Source: CAZCDS01 sp964497585 (lineage in GTDB: Bacteria; Desulfobacterota; Desulfomonilia; Desulfomonilales; Desulfomonilaceae). From it: a stretch of 64,000 nt of DNA. Location: assembly GCA_964497585.1 (NCBI GenBank), contig CAZCDS010000026.1, positions 20,298-84,297 of the forward strand, given 5' to 3'. Of this stretch, positions 35,252-44,694 are shown in pieces; position 1 is the first letter of the stretch, and each line of letters opens with the position of its first letter. The notes beneath the pieces are model-generated. The model did not search any database. It was not told the DNA's origin and saw only the letters and a list, made by a program, of their open reading frames with translations. The position numbers and the translations under genes were made by a program.

Positions 35252-35574
35252 GACAACAGAAGACGAATAGACAAGGAATCTCCAAATACGGATTTGGTTA
35301 GGGCTCTCTCCACGAGGGCTCTTTTTCTTCCTTGAACCTCTCGGCTGCAAGGATTGACTCACCACTCACCGGCTGGCACAGGAATCGCCTGGAGGAGTTG
35401 GCGCCTTTGCCCTTGAGCCTGCCGACAATTCCCTTGACATGAACCCCGTTCAGTAGTCTAATATTTGCCAGTAATTTCGGTATATTCGTGATGTTGTCGC
35501 TTGAGATGTGATTCTCCGCCTTCTTTGGGGAGCAGAGGGAGAGTCTTAGGCTAGGCCCTTTTTCTGGGGGTGTG
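35252..35574. other. Intergenic stretch before the barrel gene
   Basis: This stretch of 323 bases has no supported gene. It should contain the promoter of the barrel gene. Confidence 0.4.
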
Positions 35575-37041
35575 ATGGGTACCGGGAGTCGTAAGCTGAG
35601 GCTGTTCGTTTTTTTCCTCGCATTTCTTCTCGCCTGCGCGTTGATCACTTCAGCAGGGGCACAGGGTGTCCCAGCGGGAGGGGGGCTTGATGTAGCTCCG
35701 TCCAATCCCGTAGGGATGCCGGGTACCACGGGCGGCTTTTCTGGGGGGGGCAATGCACTCTCCCTCAACGGTTGCTTCGGCAACCTCCTCGGCCTGAAAG
35801 GCAATCTCGAATTCGGGTTCCTGTACCAGTTCAACGAGAACATCTCCACGACACGCTTCACCTTTGACGGACTGCTACCTGCCAGTGTCGGACATGACGC
35901 CGCCGCCTTCGGAGAGGCCCACGGGGAATTCGTCAATTTCGGAAACACCTTGCGCTCGCTCATCACGTTCGGGGCTGCCACGACCAGTGAGCGGGGCTTC
36001 CAAGACAGAATAGATCTCTCTTTTGGGGGTGGGTACCGCAAGATTTTCGGCGAATCACTGTTGGTCGGAGCGAACGTTTTCTACGACACCAGCAGGCTGG
36101 GGGTCCAATGGTTTGGGTCGGGAGGGGGCGGTCTTGAAATGGCAGCCCTCCTGCCGGGTGGCGACGTCGTTGATCTGAATTACAACTTCTACGGCAACCT
36201 GTTCCAGGGGCGAAACAGCATCATCAATGCGTGGAGGAACGGTCCCGGCAACTTCGACGTGCAGGTGGGCTATTCCCACGAAATGGGAGACCACGGCCCC
36301 GATCTCAGGCTCAAGGTCACCGGGTACCAGTTCGACGTGGGATGGAAGGCGTGGGGATGGAACGCAGGAGCCGAGGTGACCTCCCGCAACGGCGTGCTTT
36401 CCGTCAAGGCGGAGACGGGGCGGGATGAACTCAACGGCAGGTACTACACAGTCGGAGGCTTCGTGAATGTTGGCCTGCAACTGGAGAATCTCCTGAGTGG
36501 TGGGAGTCCCTTCACGTTGCCCGAGCCTCTTTTCAAGAGTCCTCGCAACCTGCGAAGACTCCTTACGACAAAGGTACATAGGCAGTTCCAACAACCGAGC
36601 ACTGTTGTTGTGGCCAGGAGCGTCTCTGCTGCTGCTGAGGCACGGTGCGGACCGCTCACCTATTCCCTTACAACGCCCTTCACGCCGCCCGCTTCGCCGG
36701 GCGTCAGTGTACCGATCGTTGCGGGAGGACCGATAACCCCGGCCCAACAAGCTTGTCGGAGGCAGATAACCGTGGCGTGGACCGGCGGCACCGTGGCTGG
36801 AGCCGTTGCTTGGGATCGTTGCCTCATATATATCTACGACAGCTCCACCGGGACAACTGCGCTTTCTATGGGGATGTACACCCCAGACGGCGTGAACATC
36901 GTTCCCAATTCTTCTACCCTCAGTTACGCGGGCTGGTTCTGGAACCCGACAGTTCAGATTACAGGGGTAGGTGCTTATGCAGAGGGAGTGTACATAGGAC
37001 CCACCTGGACACCAACGGGATTCACGATCAAAGTGCACTGA
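35575..37041 (+). CDS. Inverse-autotransporter-like outer-membrane barrel
   Basis: This 488-residue protein starts at ATG 35575 after GGGGGTG. A signal peptide covers about residues 1-28 (FFLAFLLACALITSAGA). A Gly-rich segment leads into a beta-rich domain (about 80-300) with alternating aromatic strands, for example IDLSFGGGYRKI, LLVGANVFYDTSRLGVQ and GNFDVQVGYSHEMG; the FYD...R-x-G-x-Q pattern resembles the inverse-autotransporter (intimin/invasin) barrel. The C-terminal 170 residues carry Cys and Pro/Thr-rich stretches and an Ig-like or lectin-like beta domain (DRCLIYIYDSSTGTTALS, then YAGWFWNPTVQITGVG) that could be a surface passenger. The barrel assignment is by pattern only, so a plain outer-membrane or surface protein is the alternative. 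Confidence 0.6.
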   Translation: MGTGSRKLRLFVFFLAFLLACALITSAGAQGVPAGGGLDVAPSNPVGMPGTTGGFSGGGNALSLNGCFGNLLGLKGNLEFGFLYQFNENISTTRFTFDGLLPASVGHDAAAFGEAHGEFVNFGNTLRSLITFGAATTSERGFQDRIDLSFGGGYRKIFGESLLVGANVFYDTSRLGVQWFGSGGGGLEMAALLPGGDVVDLNYNFYGNLFQGRNSIINAWRNGPGNFDVQVGYSHEMGDHGPDLRLKVTGYQFDVGWKAWGWNAGAEVTSRNGVLSVKAETGRDELNGRYYTVGGFVNVGLQLENLLSGGSPFTLPEPLFKSPRNLRRLLTTKVHRQFQQPSTVVVARSVSAAAEARCGPLTYSLTTPFTPPASPGVSVPIVAGGPITPAQQACRRQITVAWTGGTVAGAVAWDRCLIYIYDSSTGTTALSMGMYTPDGVNIVPNSSTLSYAGWFWNPTVQITGVGAYAEGVYIGPTWTPTGFTIKVH

Positions 37042-37101
37042 CGGCTCTGCGTACCGCATCAGCGCTCCAGCTGAACATAGCAGCGACTCAACTCATATCC
37101 T

Positions 37102-37139
37102 CCCCCAATCATCATCACCTCGATGTTGGGGGCTTTTTT
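37102..37139 (+). terminator. Intrinsic terminator after the barrel gene
   Basis: CCCCCAA (37102-37108) pairs with TTGGGGG (37126-37132) and is followed by CTTTTTT. It lies 60 bases after the stop codon. Confidence 0.8.
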
Positions 37140-37751
37140 GTTGCAAGATTTTTATAGGCTGCGTGTAGAGCGGCATTTGGGTCCCCTTGAAAAATAACAT
37201 AGAGGATGGACGCCAGCCCCCTCCCCACCGGGGGTGCCACCCGACCGCCACAAAACTCAAGCCGAATCACTCCGATCTCATCCCCACCACACGAACGCAA
37301 CCGACAGCCCGCACACGAGAACGTCACCACGTTGCGAGCCCGACCGAGTCTCACCGCTTGACGGCGCTGCCGGGTCATGGGGATGGTGCGGGGGTGTCTC
37401 CGCCAGATGACAGCACCTCTATCGCGGCCCGCGCGAGAAGGGGCCCGAGACGCGCGTACAACGAAAGGAGGGGTTCCCGGGTGGGGACGTATTCCCCGAG
37501 GGGCGAACGTCCCACGTCGCGCGTGTCCCTTCGTCTGAGTCGATGATTCGCTGACATGCTGACCGTGGACCCCCAGAACGGCAAAGCCGAGCACGAGGGC
37601 CCGGCCTGCTTGCGAACTCCGAGGATTGAGTCGTCTTGAGCAGGCCCCCTACTCCCCGCGCCTACCCCTGTCAAGGAAAAAGCCCAAACCCCATGAACAG
37701 GCACTTTCCGGCCGGTAGCACGATCTCACGAACACAAAAGGGAAGATTAGC
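37140..37751. other. No confident gene
   Basis: This stretch of 612 bases has an unusual base composition, with the plus strand rich in C and A and poor in G up to about 37350. Frames crossing it on either strand look like composition artefacts. Confidence 0.4.
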
Positions 37752-38363
37752 GTGTTGAGAATGAGGCATGGGACGCTTGAAGATTGGCAACTGATGAAGG
37801 TGGAAAAAGACCAGAAGGCCCTTGTTGACCTTCCTCTTTTCGTCGACGAAGGAAATCACACTCCGGCCGGGATCGAGGCTCGTATAAGGGAACTCAACAG
37901 GGGGCTTCATCCTGCCGCCGTGGAACTCGTTATTGTGGACCACCTCCAATTGATGGGCATAAACGATCAACATCAGTACCAGCGCCGAGACCTCCAATTG
38001 GGGGTTTACACCGCTCAACTCAAGGACATGGCAAAGCGTCTGAACCTGACCGTGATTGCCCTATCACAGCTTAACCGCAACGTTGAGGGCCGTCCCCTAG
38101 AGCAACGACACCCGCGACTTCCCGACCTGAGAGAATCCGGCTCCATTGAGCAGGACGCGGACATTATCGTAGGAATTTACCGCAAGCACCCCGACACGCA
38201 ACAAGAGGCGGACATTGGCCACGCAGAACTGACTGTCCTGAAGAACCGATCCGGTCCCACGGGACGCCTGCCGCTTCTGTGGCTGCCAGATTACGCTCAG
38301 TTTATCAACCCGGAGAACGACGTTCCTGACACCGTCGAGGATGAGAACATGCGGGAAATGTAA
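37752..38363 (+). pseudogene. Truncated DnaB-type replicative helicase (C-terminal part)
   Basis: This frame of 203 codons from GTG 37752 matches the C-terminal half of the DnaB helicase core. It shows Walker B ELVIVDHLQLMG, the H3-like VIALSQLNRNVEGR, the arginine-containing LRESGSIEQDADIIVGIYR, and LTVLKNRSGPTG near the end. The N-terminal domain and the P-loop (Walker A) are missing, and the sequence before the start shows no match in another frame. It cannot hydrolyse ATP as it stands, so it is a remnant of a phage or plasmid replication gene rather than a working helicase, unless the fragment has a new role. Confidence 0.8.
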
Positions 38364-38389
38364 TCGTCACGAGAGGGGAGGCAGACAAA

Positions 38390-38608
38390 CTGGAAACAGC
38401 ACAATCCACACACCAACAACAATCCGCCATACGGCCGGACTGTCACTTGTGCCGCGATCACGTCCATGGCTGGTGTACAGCAATCCCGCAGCGCCTCTAC
38501 AATGCGAGTGTGCTTATCGTTTGCCCAAAGACCGCAGAGCACGGGGCTCCGCTGCACAGGTACGTCGAGGCAAGGGACGCGGGCGTGTTCAGGAGAAGGG
38601 TGCGGTGA
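38390..38608 (+). CDS. Possible small Cys-rich protein
   Basis: A frame of 72 codons follows the DnaB remnant. There is no ATG; CTG 38390, seven bases after GGGGAGG, is the only start with a good binding site. It encodes CHLCRDHVHGWC, a possible zinc-finger core, then VLIVCPKTAEHGAPLHRYVE. The protein-like composition argues for a real gene, and the non-standard start argues against it. Confidence 0.3.
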   Translation: METAQSTHQQQSAIRPDCHLCRDHVHGWCTAIPQRLYNASVLIVCPKTAEHGAPLHRYVEARDAGVFRRRVR

Positions 38609-39323
38609 CTGAAGCGGTGAGAAGGGCTTTAATACTGGACTTTCGACAACCGGGGCAATGGACAGAGGGGGTGTGCTGGCAAGCCCGCTGTCTTCTGGTA
38701 ATCGCATCCCCGCTATATCATGAATGATTATAGGGGCAACTTCCGGTGTTTGTATCAAGGGAGCAGAGTAGCACGGAATATAGAACCGTACCACCCCCTG
38801 CAAAGAAGAAAGCCGCAATAAACTTAGGATACACACGACAAGTGAGAGCACAACTCAAGAAACCCAGTAAGAAAGCCGGATGCGGTCACTCCGATGGTGG
38901 GGCGTGGATTCCCTGTTCATTCTTCACGACTACCGGCTGCACGATGGGGCATAGCTCCCCGGAGGATTGCGAACCACGACGACGGGCTCAACACTGGCGA
39001 GGCGAAATTGATCGAGTCTTCGGAAAGAGTTGCCGCCAGCATGATTGAATCGTTGCTAGCGAAATTTGCACGGGAACATATCAAGGCCGCCAACGACGTG
39101 GTGTAGAGGCTCACCAGTCACAACACCAAAGAAGTCCGCGTGTACGGTGTCGGCTGGGGGGGCCATTATTGATGGCACTGGAGCAGGTGAGAGACTATTA
39201 ACCTGTCAGGTTATGTTAGCCAGGACAGTAAAGCCTGTGGGGATTGACAAAACTATGGAACTATGATATGTTTATAAAATGTGGTAGCCTCCTGTCTCTG
39301 CGTTCAATTAGCATGGGGTTACT
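38609..39323. other. No confident gene
   Basis: This stretch of 715 bases lies between the DnaB remnant and the Xis-like gene. A segment near 38960-39106 (NTGEAKLIESSERVAAS, then LLAKFAREHIKAANDVV) looks protein-like but has no start or complete frame, so it may be the end of a decayed gene. Confidence 0.4.
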
Positions 39324-39668
39324 GTGAATTTCCCACCACGTTTCATCAGAGCAAAGGACGCGCCTAGCTACCTGGGGATGGATCGTAATCGGTTCAACGA
39401 TGAGGTGCGCCCACTCCTCACAGAAATTCCCATAGGAAAACAGGGAGTTGCGTTTGACCGTCTTGACCTGGACGCCTGGGCCGACGAGTATAAGAATCGC
39501 AACGGGCGCACGGCCAAGCAGGAAGGAGGGAAAGGGCCGTGGCGCATGAAAAAGCCCGTGGTCTCCGCAAGAGGGGCGGCGTATGGCACATCGACAAGAA
39601 GATCCGAGGCCGACGACTTTGCGAGAGCACTGGAGAACGCGACCTCACGAAAGCAGAAGAGCATCTAG
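39324..39668 (+). CDS. Xis/AlpA-like DNA-binding protein
   Basis: This 114-residue protein starts at GTG 39324. The N-terminal 65 residues contain a MerR/AlpA-type helix-turn-helix: FIRAKDAPSYLGMDRNRFND, then GVAFDRLDLDAWADEY, the same arrangement as excisionase-like proteins that choose sites with a short winged domain. The rest is basic. It overlaps the integrase start by 130 bases in another frame, so the two are translated together. Its likely role is directing excision or regulating the integrase promoter. Confidence 0.72.
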   Translation: MNFPPRFIRAKDAPSYLGMDRNRFNDEVRPLLTEIPIGKQGVAFDRLDLDAWADEYKNRNGRTAKQEGGKGPWRMKKPVVSARGAAYGTSTRRSEADDFARALENATSRKQKSI

Positions 39669-40651
39669 CAAGGCGAATTGAGGAGATCCGACAGGCTGAC
39701 GTGTTCGGGGTCCGACCGAAGAGAACCTTTCGGCAGGCTGCCATAAGGCATCTCAATGAGGCCACCAAAGCCAGTATCAAGCGTGACGCTGAACTGCTTT
39801 CCATTCTTGACCCGTTTATCGGGGATCTGCAACTAGAAGCCGTTCACATGGGAACTCTGCAACCGTACATCGAGGACAGGCGACGAGCGGGCTGGAAAAA
39901 GCGGACGATGAACTACGGGCTCCAGGTCACTCGCCGGATCTTGAATCTCGCCGCAAGCGAGTGGATGGACGAGTACGGAAACACGTGGATCGACCATGCC
40001 CCCAAGATCAAGCTCTTGAGAGAGGACGACAAGCGACCGCCCTATCCCCTGTCCTGGGACGAGCAGTTCCGCCTGTTCAATGAGCTACCGCCGCACCTTG
40101 CGAAGATGGCATTGTTCAAGGTCAACACGGGATGTAGAGAAGCGGAAGTTTGTGCCCTGAAATGGGGGTGGGAAGTCAAGGTTCCCGAGCTGGACACATC
40201 GGTTTTCATCATCCCCGGGGAGCGTGTGAAAAATCGGAACGAGCGGCTTGTCGTGCTTAACAGGGTAGCGCGTTCAGTGGTTCAGGAGATGAGGGGGGTT
40301 CACCCGGATCGCGTCTTTACGTACAACGGCCGGCCGGTCAAGAAGATGTACGGCTCAGCATGGAAGAAGGCGAGGAAACGGGCCGGTCTCCCCCAAGTCC
40401 GGGTCCATGATCTCAAACATACTTTCGGGCGGAGGCTGCGTGCAGCGGGAGTGTCCTTTGAAGATCGACAAGACCTTCTGGGCCACAAGTCGGATCGCAT
40501 GACAACCCACTACACCCAAGCTGAGCTAGAGAATCTTATCGACGCGGCTAACAAGGTCTGTGGTGGCGAGGGGTCACGCAGAACGCCGTCACTCGTGATC
40601 CTGAAAAACAAAACCGCCGAGCAGGAGTCTTCCAACTCAGCGGTATCTTGA
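39539..40651 (+). CDS. Tyrosine site-specific recombinase (integrase)
   Basis: This 370-residue integrase has an N-terminal SAM-like/arm-binding part (RKRGGVWHIDKKIRGRRL) and a core-binding domain (about 75-165). The catalytic domain shows Arg I in TGCREAEVCALKWG, the catalytic Lys region near RVKNRNERLVVLN, the HDLKHTFG box (Lys where most family members have Arg, a variant seen in many integrases), LLGHKS, and the nucleophile Tyr in TTHYTQAE. The stop codon lies 8 bases before the right tRNA repeat. It should integrate the island into a tRNA 3' end. All core motifs are intact, so it may still be active. Confidence 0.93.
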   Translation: MAHEKARGLRKRGGVWHIDKKIRGRRLCESTGERDLTKAEEHLARRIEEIRQADVFGVRPKRTFRQAAIRHLNEATKASIKRDAELLSILDPFIGDLQLEAVHMGTLQPYIEDRRRAGWKKRTMNYGLQVTRRILNLAASEWMDEYGNTWIDHAPKIKLLREDDKRPPYPLSWDEQFRLFNELPPHLAKMALFKVNTGCREAEVCALKWGWEVKVPELDTSVFIIPGERVKNRNERLVVLNRVARSVVQEMRGVHPDRVFTYNGRPVKKMYGSAWKKARKRAGLPQVRVHDLKHTFGRRLRAAGVSFEDRQDLLGHKSDRMTTHYTQAELENLIDAANKVCGGEGSRRTPSLVILKNKTAEQESSNSAVS

Positions 40652-40660
40652 CGGTTTTTT
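40613..40660 (+). terminator. Possible terminator at the integrase 3' end
   Basis: ACCGCCGAG (40613-40621) can pair with CTCAGCGGT (40636-40644) with one mismatch; a T-run occurs at 40655-40660. The stem overlaps the last codons of the integrase, and the T-run is about ten bases too far for an ideal terminator. Confidence 0.35.
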
Positions 40661-40707
40661 GGCACGCCCGGCAGGACTCGAACCTGCGACCTACGGATTC
40701 GAAGTCC
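40659..40707 (-). repeat. tRNA 3'-half attachment repeat (copy 3)
   Basis: Identical to 34441-34489 over 49 bases. It lies immediately after the integrase. Sequence to its right does not complete a tRNA, so the intact target gene is not here. A short frame across it would encode HARQDSNLRP, a well-known false translation of this kind of tRNA. Confidence 0.85.
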
Positions 40708-41706
40708 AAGAAGGGCGTTATCTCATTAATGATATCAATATGGTACCCTTACCTCCCGTTGCCAAAACGCAGGACAAAGCATAACGAATCACGACAGATG
40801 GACACAAAATGGCCACAAAGAATCTCCGTGAGGATCGGCGAGAATCACCTCGAGGAAGTCAGCATATCTTTTCCCGGTGTTCTGAATCGGCTGTGAATGA
40901 ATCTCGGAACCCTTTTCCCCCGGTCATCATCCTACAACCCCTCAGACTCGCTCAACCCCTCCCCGCCGTCCTACAGTCCATGAAAAAAGGGCGAGAGAGG
41001 GCATCCTAGACGCGAAAAGCCCGCCGCCCCTTTGCCGATCATAAAGTCAGGGAACCTTCCCCCGCGCGTTAAGCAACACACTGCATGTAATAGCCGCGTG
41101 TTGAGCTACCACTACATGAGGCGTATGCAAGAAGATTATCAGGAAGTGCTTTACTTGGTGAACGCCTAAGCGTAGGCTACCATTATAATCTTCGCTGATC
41201 CCCACCGAGGGCCATCTTCATCTCAGGTCTCTGATCCTCACTCAGCCTGAAGCCACGGGCGCCCATCATATCTCCTCCGTAAAAGTGATGGGCCAATCCA
41301 CAACAGATATCGACCGGAGAACACCCTGCTGTAACCGCGGGGATCAACGCGCGTCACCATAGAGAAAGATCCTGATGTAGGCCGATCGCCCATGAAAACG
41401 CGTTGGAGATTCTGGCGGTTGGGTGCGTGCTCAACCGGGCTCTACCCCTACCCTGTGTACCATGCCACCGAGCCGTGTTAGGCTGCGGTCCCTCACAACC
41501 ATTATGATTGACCGAATGGGACTCGGTGCGGTACCCTCAGAAGCAGGAACCAGCAGTGCTTTCTCAATAGATTAGTGAGGTTTTTGTCGCTGGCGGGTCC
41601 GTTGAGAGGCCAGCCCGCGAGCTTTAAGGGATCCCAAAGAGCATTCCACTCTCGTTGAGCGGCGTAGGGTTTCATTCCTGAATTCCCCTTTTGAAAGGTG
41701 GCCGGC
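40708..41706. other. Long gene-poor stretch right of the island
   Basis: About 1 kb without a supported gene. GGACACAAAATGGCCACAA (40800-40818) repeats the possible integrase-tail remnant seen at 27183-27201. The rest shows nothing recognisable; the promoter of the following kinase should lie near its right end. Confidence 0.45.
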
Positions 41707-43785
41707 ATGAAGGACAAGGAAAAGACCCGAGAGCAACTGATCAAGGAATTGAGGCAAATACGCGGTCGGGTGCGTGATCTGGAAGCAGCCAATGCGAAGG
41801 CGGATCTGAAACAGCTCATGCGCACAGTCGAATCGTTGGCAGACATGGGCGTGAACGCGGAGGACAATATCGCGCGCCTCGCTTCGCTTGTGGGCGAACT
41901 TTTGGGAGCTGATCTCACACTTTACCACCGAACCGGAAGAGGGACACTAAGTTGGCCGGGGAAGCGTTTCCCGACCGGACCGGATGCCCCCTGCGCAGAG
42001 CCCGACGGAGAGATTGCCTTTGATTTGGTCAAAGAGTCCGGGAACGAGACGGTCATTATTCACGACCTCCAGGGAAGCGAGTACGCCACATCCGACCCTG
42101 GGATAGCAAGCGGTGGATTTCATACGTACACGGGAGTTGCCGTAAAATTCGGACATAGCTTGTATGGCGCTCTCTCTTTGTACCACACAAAGCATTTTGA
42201 ACCGAGCGAGTCGGAAAAGAGTGTCATCAGATCTATCCCAGCGGCTATTGCGCGCGAGGAGAAGCGCCGGGAAGCCGAAGAAGCCCTGGTTTATGGTGAG
42301 CAATTGCGCGGCAAGATCCTAGCTGCCTCACCACTTGCAATAAGCTACTCTGAAGGTGGGAGTATCAAATGGACTAACAAAGCGATGATCGATATCTTCG
42401 GGGAAGACCTGGAAGAGAATTATGGCGGGAGGACTCCCGGCGAGTTCTATTACTCAGACGAGGAATATCAGCGCGTTCGCGCCCTTTTCTACAAGAATCT
42501 CGAGGAAGGGAAGCTCACCCAAGCGGACGCCAAGTTCAAAAGAAGAGATGGTTCGTTCTTTCATGGACACATTGCAATCAGCGCGATAGATCCCTCCAAC
42601 CCGCGAAAAGGGACAATCGCGGCCATATCGGACATTTCCGAGAGGAAGGAGGCTGAAGAAGCCCTCAGGATGAGCGAGGACAAGTACAAGAAGCTCTACG
42701 AGGAATCTTTTCGTCGAGAAGAACTTTGGCGGTCTCTGCTCAATTCCTGCGCGGACGCTATTGTGATTTACGACATGCAGGGCCGAGCACAGTATGTAAG
42801 CGATTCTTTCACCGAGATCTTCGGCTGGACCCGTGAAGAGGTTCTAGGCAGTCAGATACCCTATGTTCCCCCTCCGGAACGGGAAGCGACCATGGCCCAC
42901 ATAGATGAGCTTCTCAGTGGGGGCGTGGCTCGCAGTGGTTTTGAAACCCGTCGTTACACCAAGGACGGCCGAGTGCTGGACACGGCCATAAGCGCTTCCC
43001 GGTACAACGATCACGAAGGCAATCCCGCGGGGATGCTCGTCATACTAAGCGATATTTCGGAGCGCAAAAGGGCAGCAAAGGCATTGGCCCTTTCGGAACA
43101 ACAATTGAGAATGCTTTCCGCACAACTGCTCACTGCGCAGGAAAACGAGAGGAAACGGGTCGCTCAGGAACTCCATGACGGCATAGGCCAGTCCCTGACC
43201 GCCATCAAGTTCAGGCTTGAGACGTCTCTTCAACAGAGTACCGGGGCCGAAGCCTCGCAGCGGGATGAATCGCTTGCGGCTATCATACCTCTGATTCAGA
43301 ACGCGATTGACGAGGTCCGCAGAATTTGTATCGACCTGCGCCCCTCCATATTGGACGATCTTGGGGTTCTTGCCACCTTGGGTTGGTTCTGCCGGGAATT
43401 CCAGGCCACCTACTCCGGTATACGCATCCTCAGGGAAATTGACTTGCTGGAAGAGGATGTCCCTGAACCGCTCAAGATCGTGATATTCAGGATCGTTCAG
43501 GAAGCCATGAACAACGTGGTCAAGCACAGCACGGCCGACAAGGTCAGGCTCAGACTGACCAAGTCAGACGGGGCATTGGATCTGGAAATCGAGGACAACG
43601 GACCCGGATTCGACCTGAGCGAGGCCTTCTCTTCGGACTCTGCGACAAAGGGCTTCGGCCTGGCCAGCATGAAGGAACGTACCGATTTCTCTGGGGGCTC
43701 TTTCGCAGTCCAGGCTGGTGCAGGATCGGGTACGGCGATTCGGGTGTCCTGGCCTGATGACGCGCCATTACCTATGTTCCGATAA
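41707..43785 (+). CDS. GAF-PAS-PAS histidine kinase, NarX-type core
   Basis: This 692-residue soluble kinase starts at ATG 41707, preferred over GTG 41698 for the spacing to AAAGG. An N-terminal coiled coil leads to a GAF domain (about 45-185), a PAS domain (about 200-310) and a second PAS/PAC (about 340-455, ending ILSDISERK). A HisKA_3 dimerisation helix follows, with His490 in RVAQELHDGIGQSL, then an HATPase with EAMNNVVKH, EDNGPGFD and GFGLASMKER. HisKA_3 kinases signal to NarL/LuxR-type regulators, and one is encoded convergently with a 14-base overlap of ends. There is no membrane segment, so the signal is cytoplasmic. Confidence 0.92.
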   Translation: MKDKEKTREQLIKELRQIRGRVRDLEAANAKADLKQLMRTVESLADMGVNAEDNIARLASLVGELLGADLTLYHRTGRGTLSWPGKRFPTGPDAPCAEPDGEIAFDLVKESGNETVIIHDLQGSEYATSDPGIASGGFHTYTGVAVKFGHSLYGALSLYHTKHFEPSESEKSVIRSIPAAIAREEKRREAEEALVYGEQLRGKILAASPLAISYSEGGSIKWTNKAMIDIFGEDLEENYGGRTPGEFYYSDEEYQRVRALFYKNLEEGKLTQADAKFKRRDGSFFHGHIAISAIDPSNPRKGTIAAISDISERKEAEEALRMSEDKYKKLYEESFRREELWRSLLNSCADAIVIYDMQGRAQYVSDSFTEIFGWTREEVLGSQIPYVPPPEREATMAHIDELLSGGVARSGFETRRYTKDGRVLDTAISASRYNDHEGNPAGMLVILSDISERKRAAKALALSEQQLRMLSAQLLTAQENERKRVAQELHDGIGQSLTAIKFRLETSLQQSTGAEASQRDESLAAIIPLIQNAIDEVRRICIDLRPSILDDLGVLATLGWFCREFQATYSGIRILREIDLLEEDVPEPLKIVIFRIVQEAMNNVVKHSTADKVRLRLTKSDGALDLEIEDNGPGFDLSEAFSSDSATKGFGLASMKERTDFSGGSFAVQAGAGSGTAIRVSWPDDAPLPMFR

Positions 43786-44428
43786 GCCCTTTTTCCATCG
43801 CGTATGCCGTCAGGGCCGAGACGCTGTGGAGGTCCAATTTCCTCATGAGGTTGGCACGGTGCTTCTCGGCCGTCTTTAAGCTGATACAGAGCATCTCCGC
43901 GATCTCTTTGTTCTTGTAGCCTTCCGCGACGAGCTTGAGGATTTCCCTCTCCCTTGGGGTAAGCGCGTCCCACGACGTGTCGCACCGGCCACCTCTCTTT
44001 CCTTGCAGATAGCCCTTGATGACGTGCTCCGAGACCGCGGGGCTGAGATAGGGTTTCCCTCTGAGAACCGTTTCTATGGCTGTCACCAGTTCCGCGTGCG
44101 TGGCATCCTTGAGGACGTATCCATCCGCGCCGGCCTCCAGCGATGCCTGAATGTACTCTTCATTCTTGTGGACGGTCAGAACCACTATTCTCGTGTGGGG
44201 TGTTCGCTTCTTGATCTCCCTGAGCGCGTCCACGCCGTGCATCTTGGGCATGGAGAGATCCATCAGAAGGATATCGGGCTGGATTTGCTCAGCGCATTTG
44301 ATTGCTTCCCTGCCGTCCTCGGCCTCGCCCACGATCTCAAACCGGGGATGCGAGGCGAGCAGGGAACGCAGTCCTTCCCGGACGATCGTGTGGTCTTCTG
44401 CGATAACTATGCGGTGCGATGCAGACAT
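43772..44428 (-). CDS. NarL/LuxR-family response regulator
   Basis: This 218-residue regulator has a receiver domain with Asp57 in DILLMDLSMPKMHG and Lys in GYVLKDATH, and a LuxR-type helix-turn-helix at about 150-212 (LTPREREILKLVAEGYKNKEIAEMLCISLKTAEKH, then LMRKL). It is the natural partner of the HisKA_3 kinase encoded convergently. It is divergent from the stand-alone receiver at 44695, and the 266-base gap between them should hold both promoters. It may control the Liv operon further right. Confidence 0.93.
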   Translation of the reverse strand: MSASHRIVIAEDHTIVREGLRSLLASHPRFEIVGEAEDGREAIKCAEQIQPDILLMDLSMPKMHGVDALREIKKRTPHTRIVVLTVHKNEEYIQASLEAGADGYVLKDATHAELVTAIETVLRGKPYLSPAVSEHVIKGYLQGKRGGRCDTSWDALTPREREILKLVAEGYKNKEIAEMLCISLKTAEKHRANLMRKLDLHSVSALTAYAMEKGLIGT

Positions 44429-44558
44429 GTTAGTGAATAGCCATCAGCCCCTCTTAGCGACCACTGGGCTGCGCAGACGGCGCGTCTGTGAGTCGCTAGT
44501 CTGGACCCATGTTATCCCATCATAGCCGCGACGGCAATCTCCACTCCCGTTTTGAGAA

Positions 44559-44572
44559 AAATACGGTTTTTC
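44559..44572. promoter_or_regulatory. AAATACGGTTTTTC motif between divergent regulators
   Basis: This 14-base motif resembles the GAATACrGTGTTTC pair at 45153-45188. It lies between the divergent regulator genes, where a LuxR-type binding site would be expected. Confidence 0.3.
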
Positions 44573-44694
44573 CTCCGTGGTTTTGGAGAGAACTACCCAT
44601 AGCGGATCAGCCTTTTCCCCTGTACCCTCTTGTTGGACGGTTTGTGGGGAACGGTTTTCACACGGATCAATCGAGTTTATCGGGGCCCCGAGAA

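Larger units (their letters stand above)
34441..40707. mobile_element. Integrase-bearing island bounded by tRNA repeats
   Basis: Two identical 49-base tRNA 3'-half repeats enclose 6.3 kb that ends with a Xis-like gene and a tyrosine integrase reading toward the right repeat, the usual layout of elements that target tRNA genes. The cargo includes a barrel protein, a small hypothetical protein and a cut-down DnaB helicase. No capsid, replication initiator or transfer genes are present, so it looks like a decayed or satellite-type integrative element. Confidence 0.8.

Noticed and set aside
40648..40896. A short plus-strand frame containing HARQDSNLRP across the right tRNA repeat
   Set aside because: This peptide is a familiar false translation of a tRNA gene's 3' half; it has no supported start.
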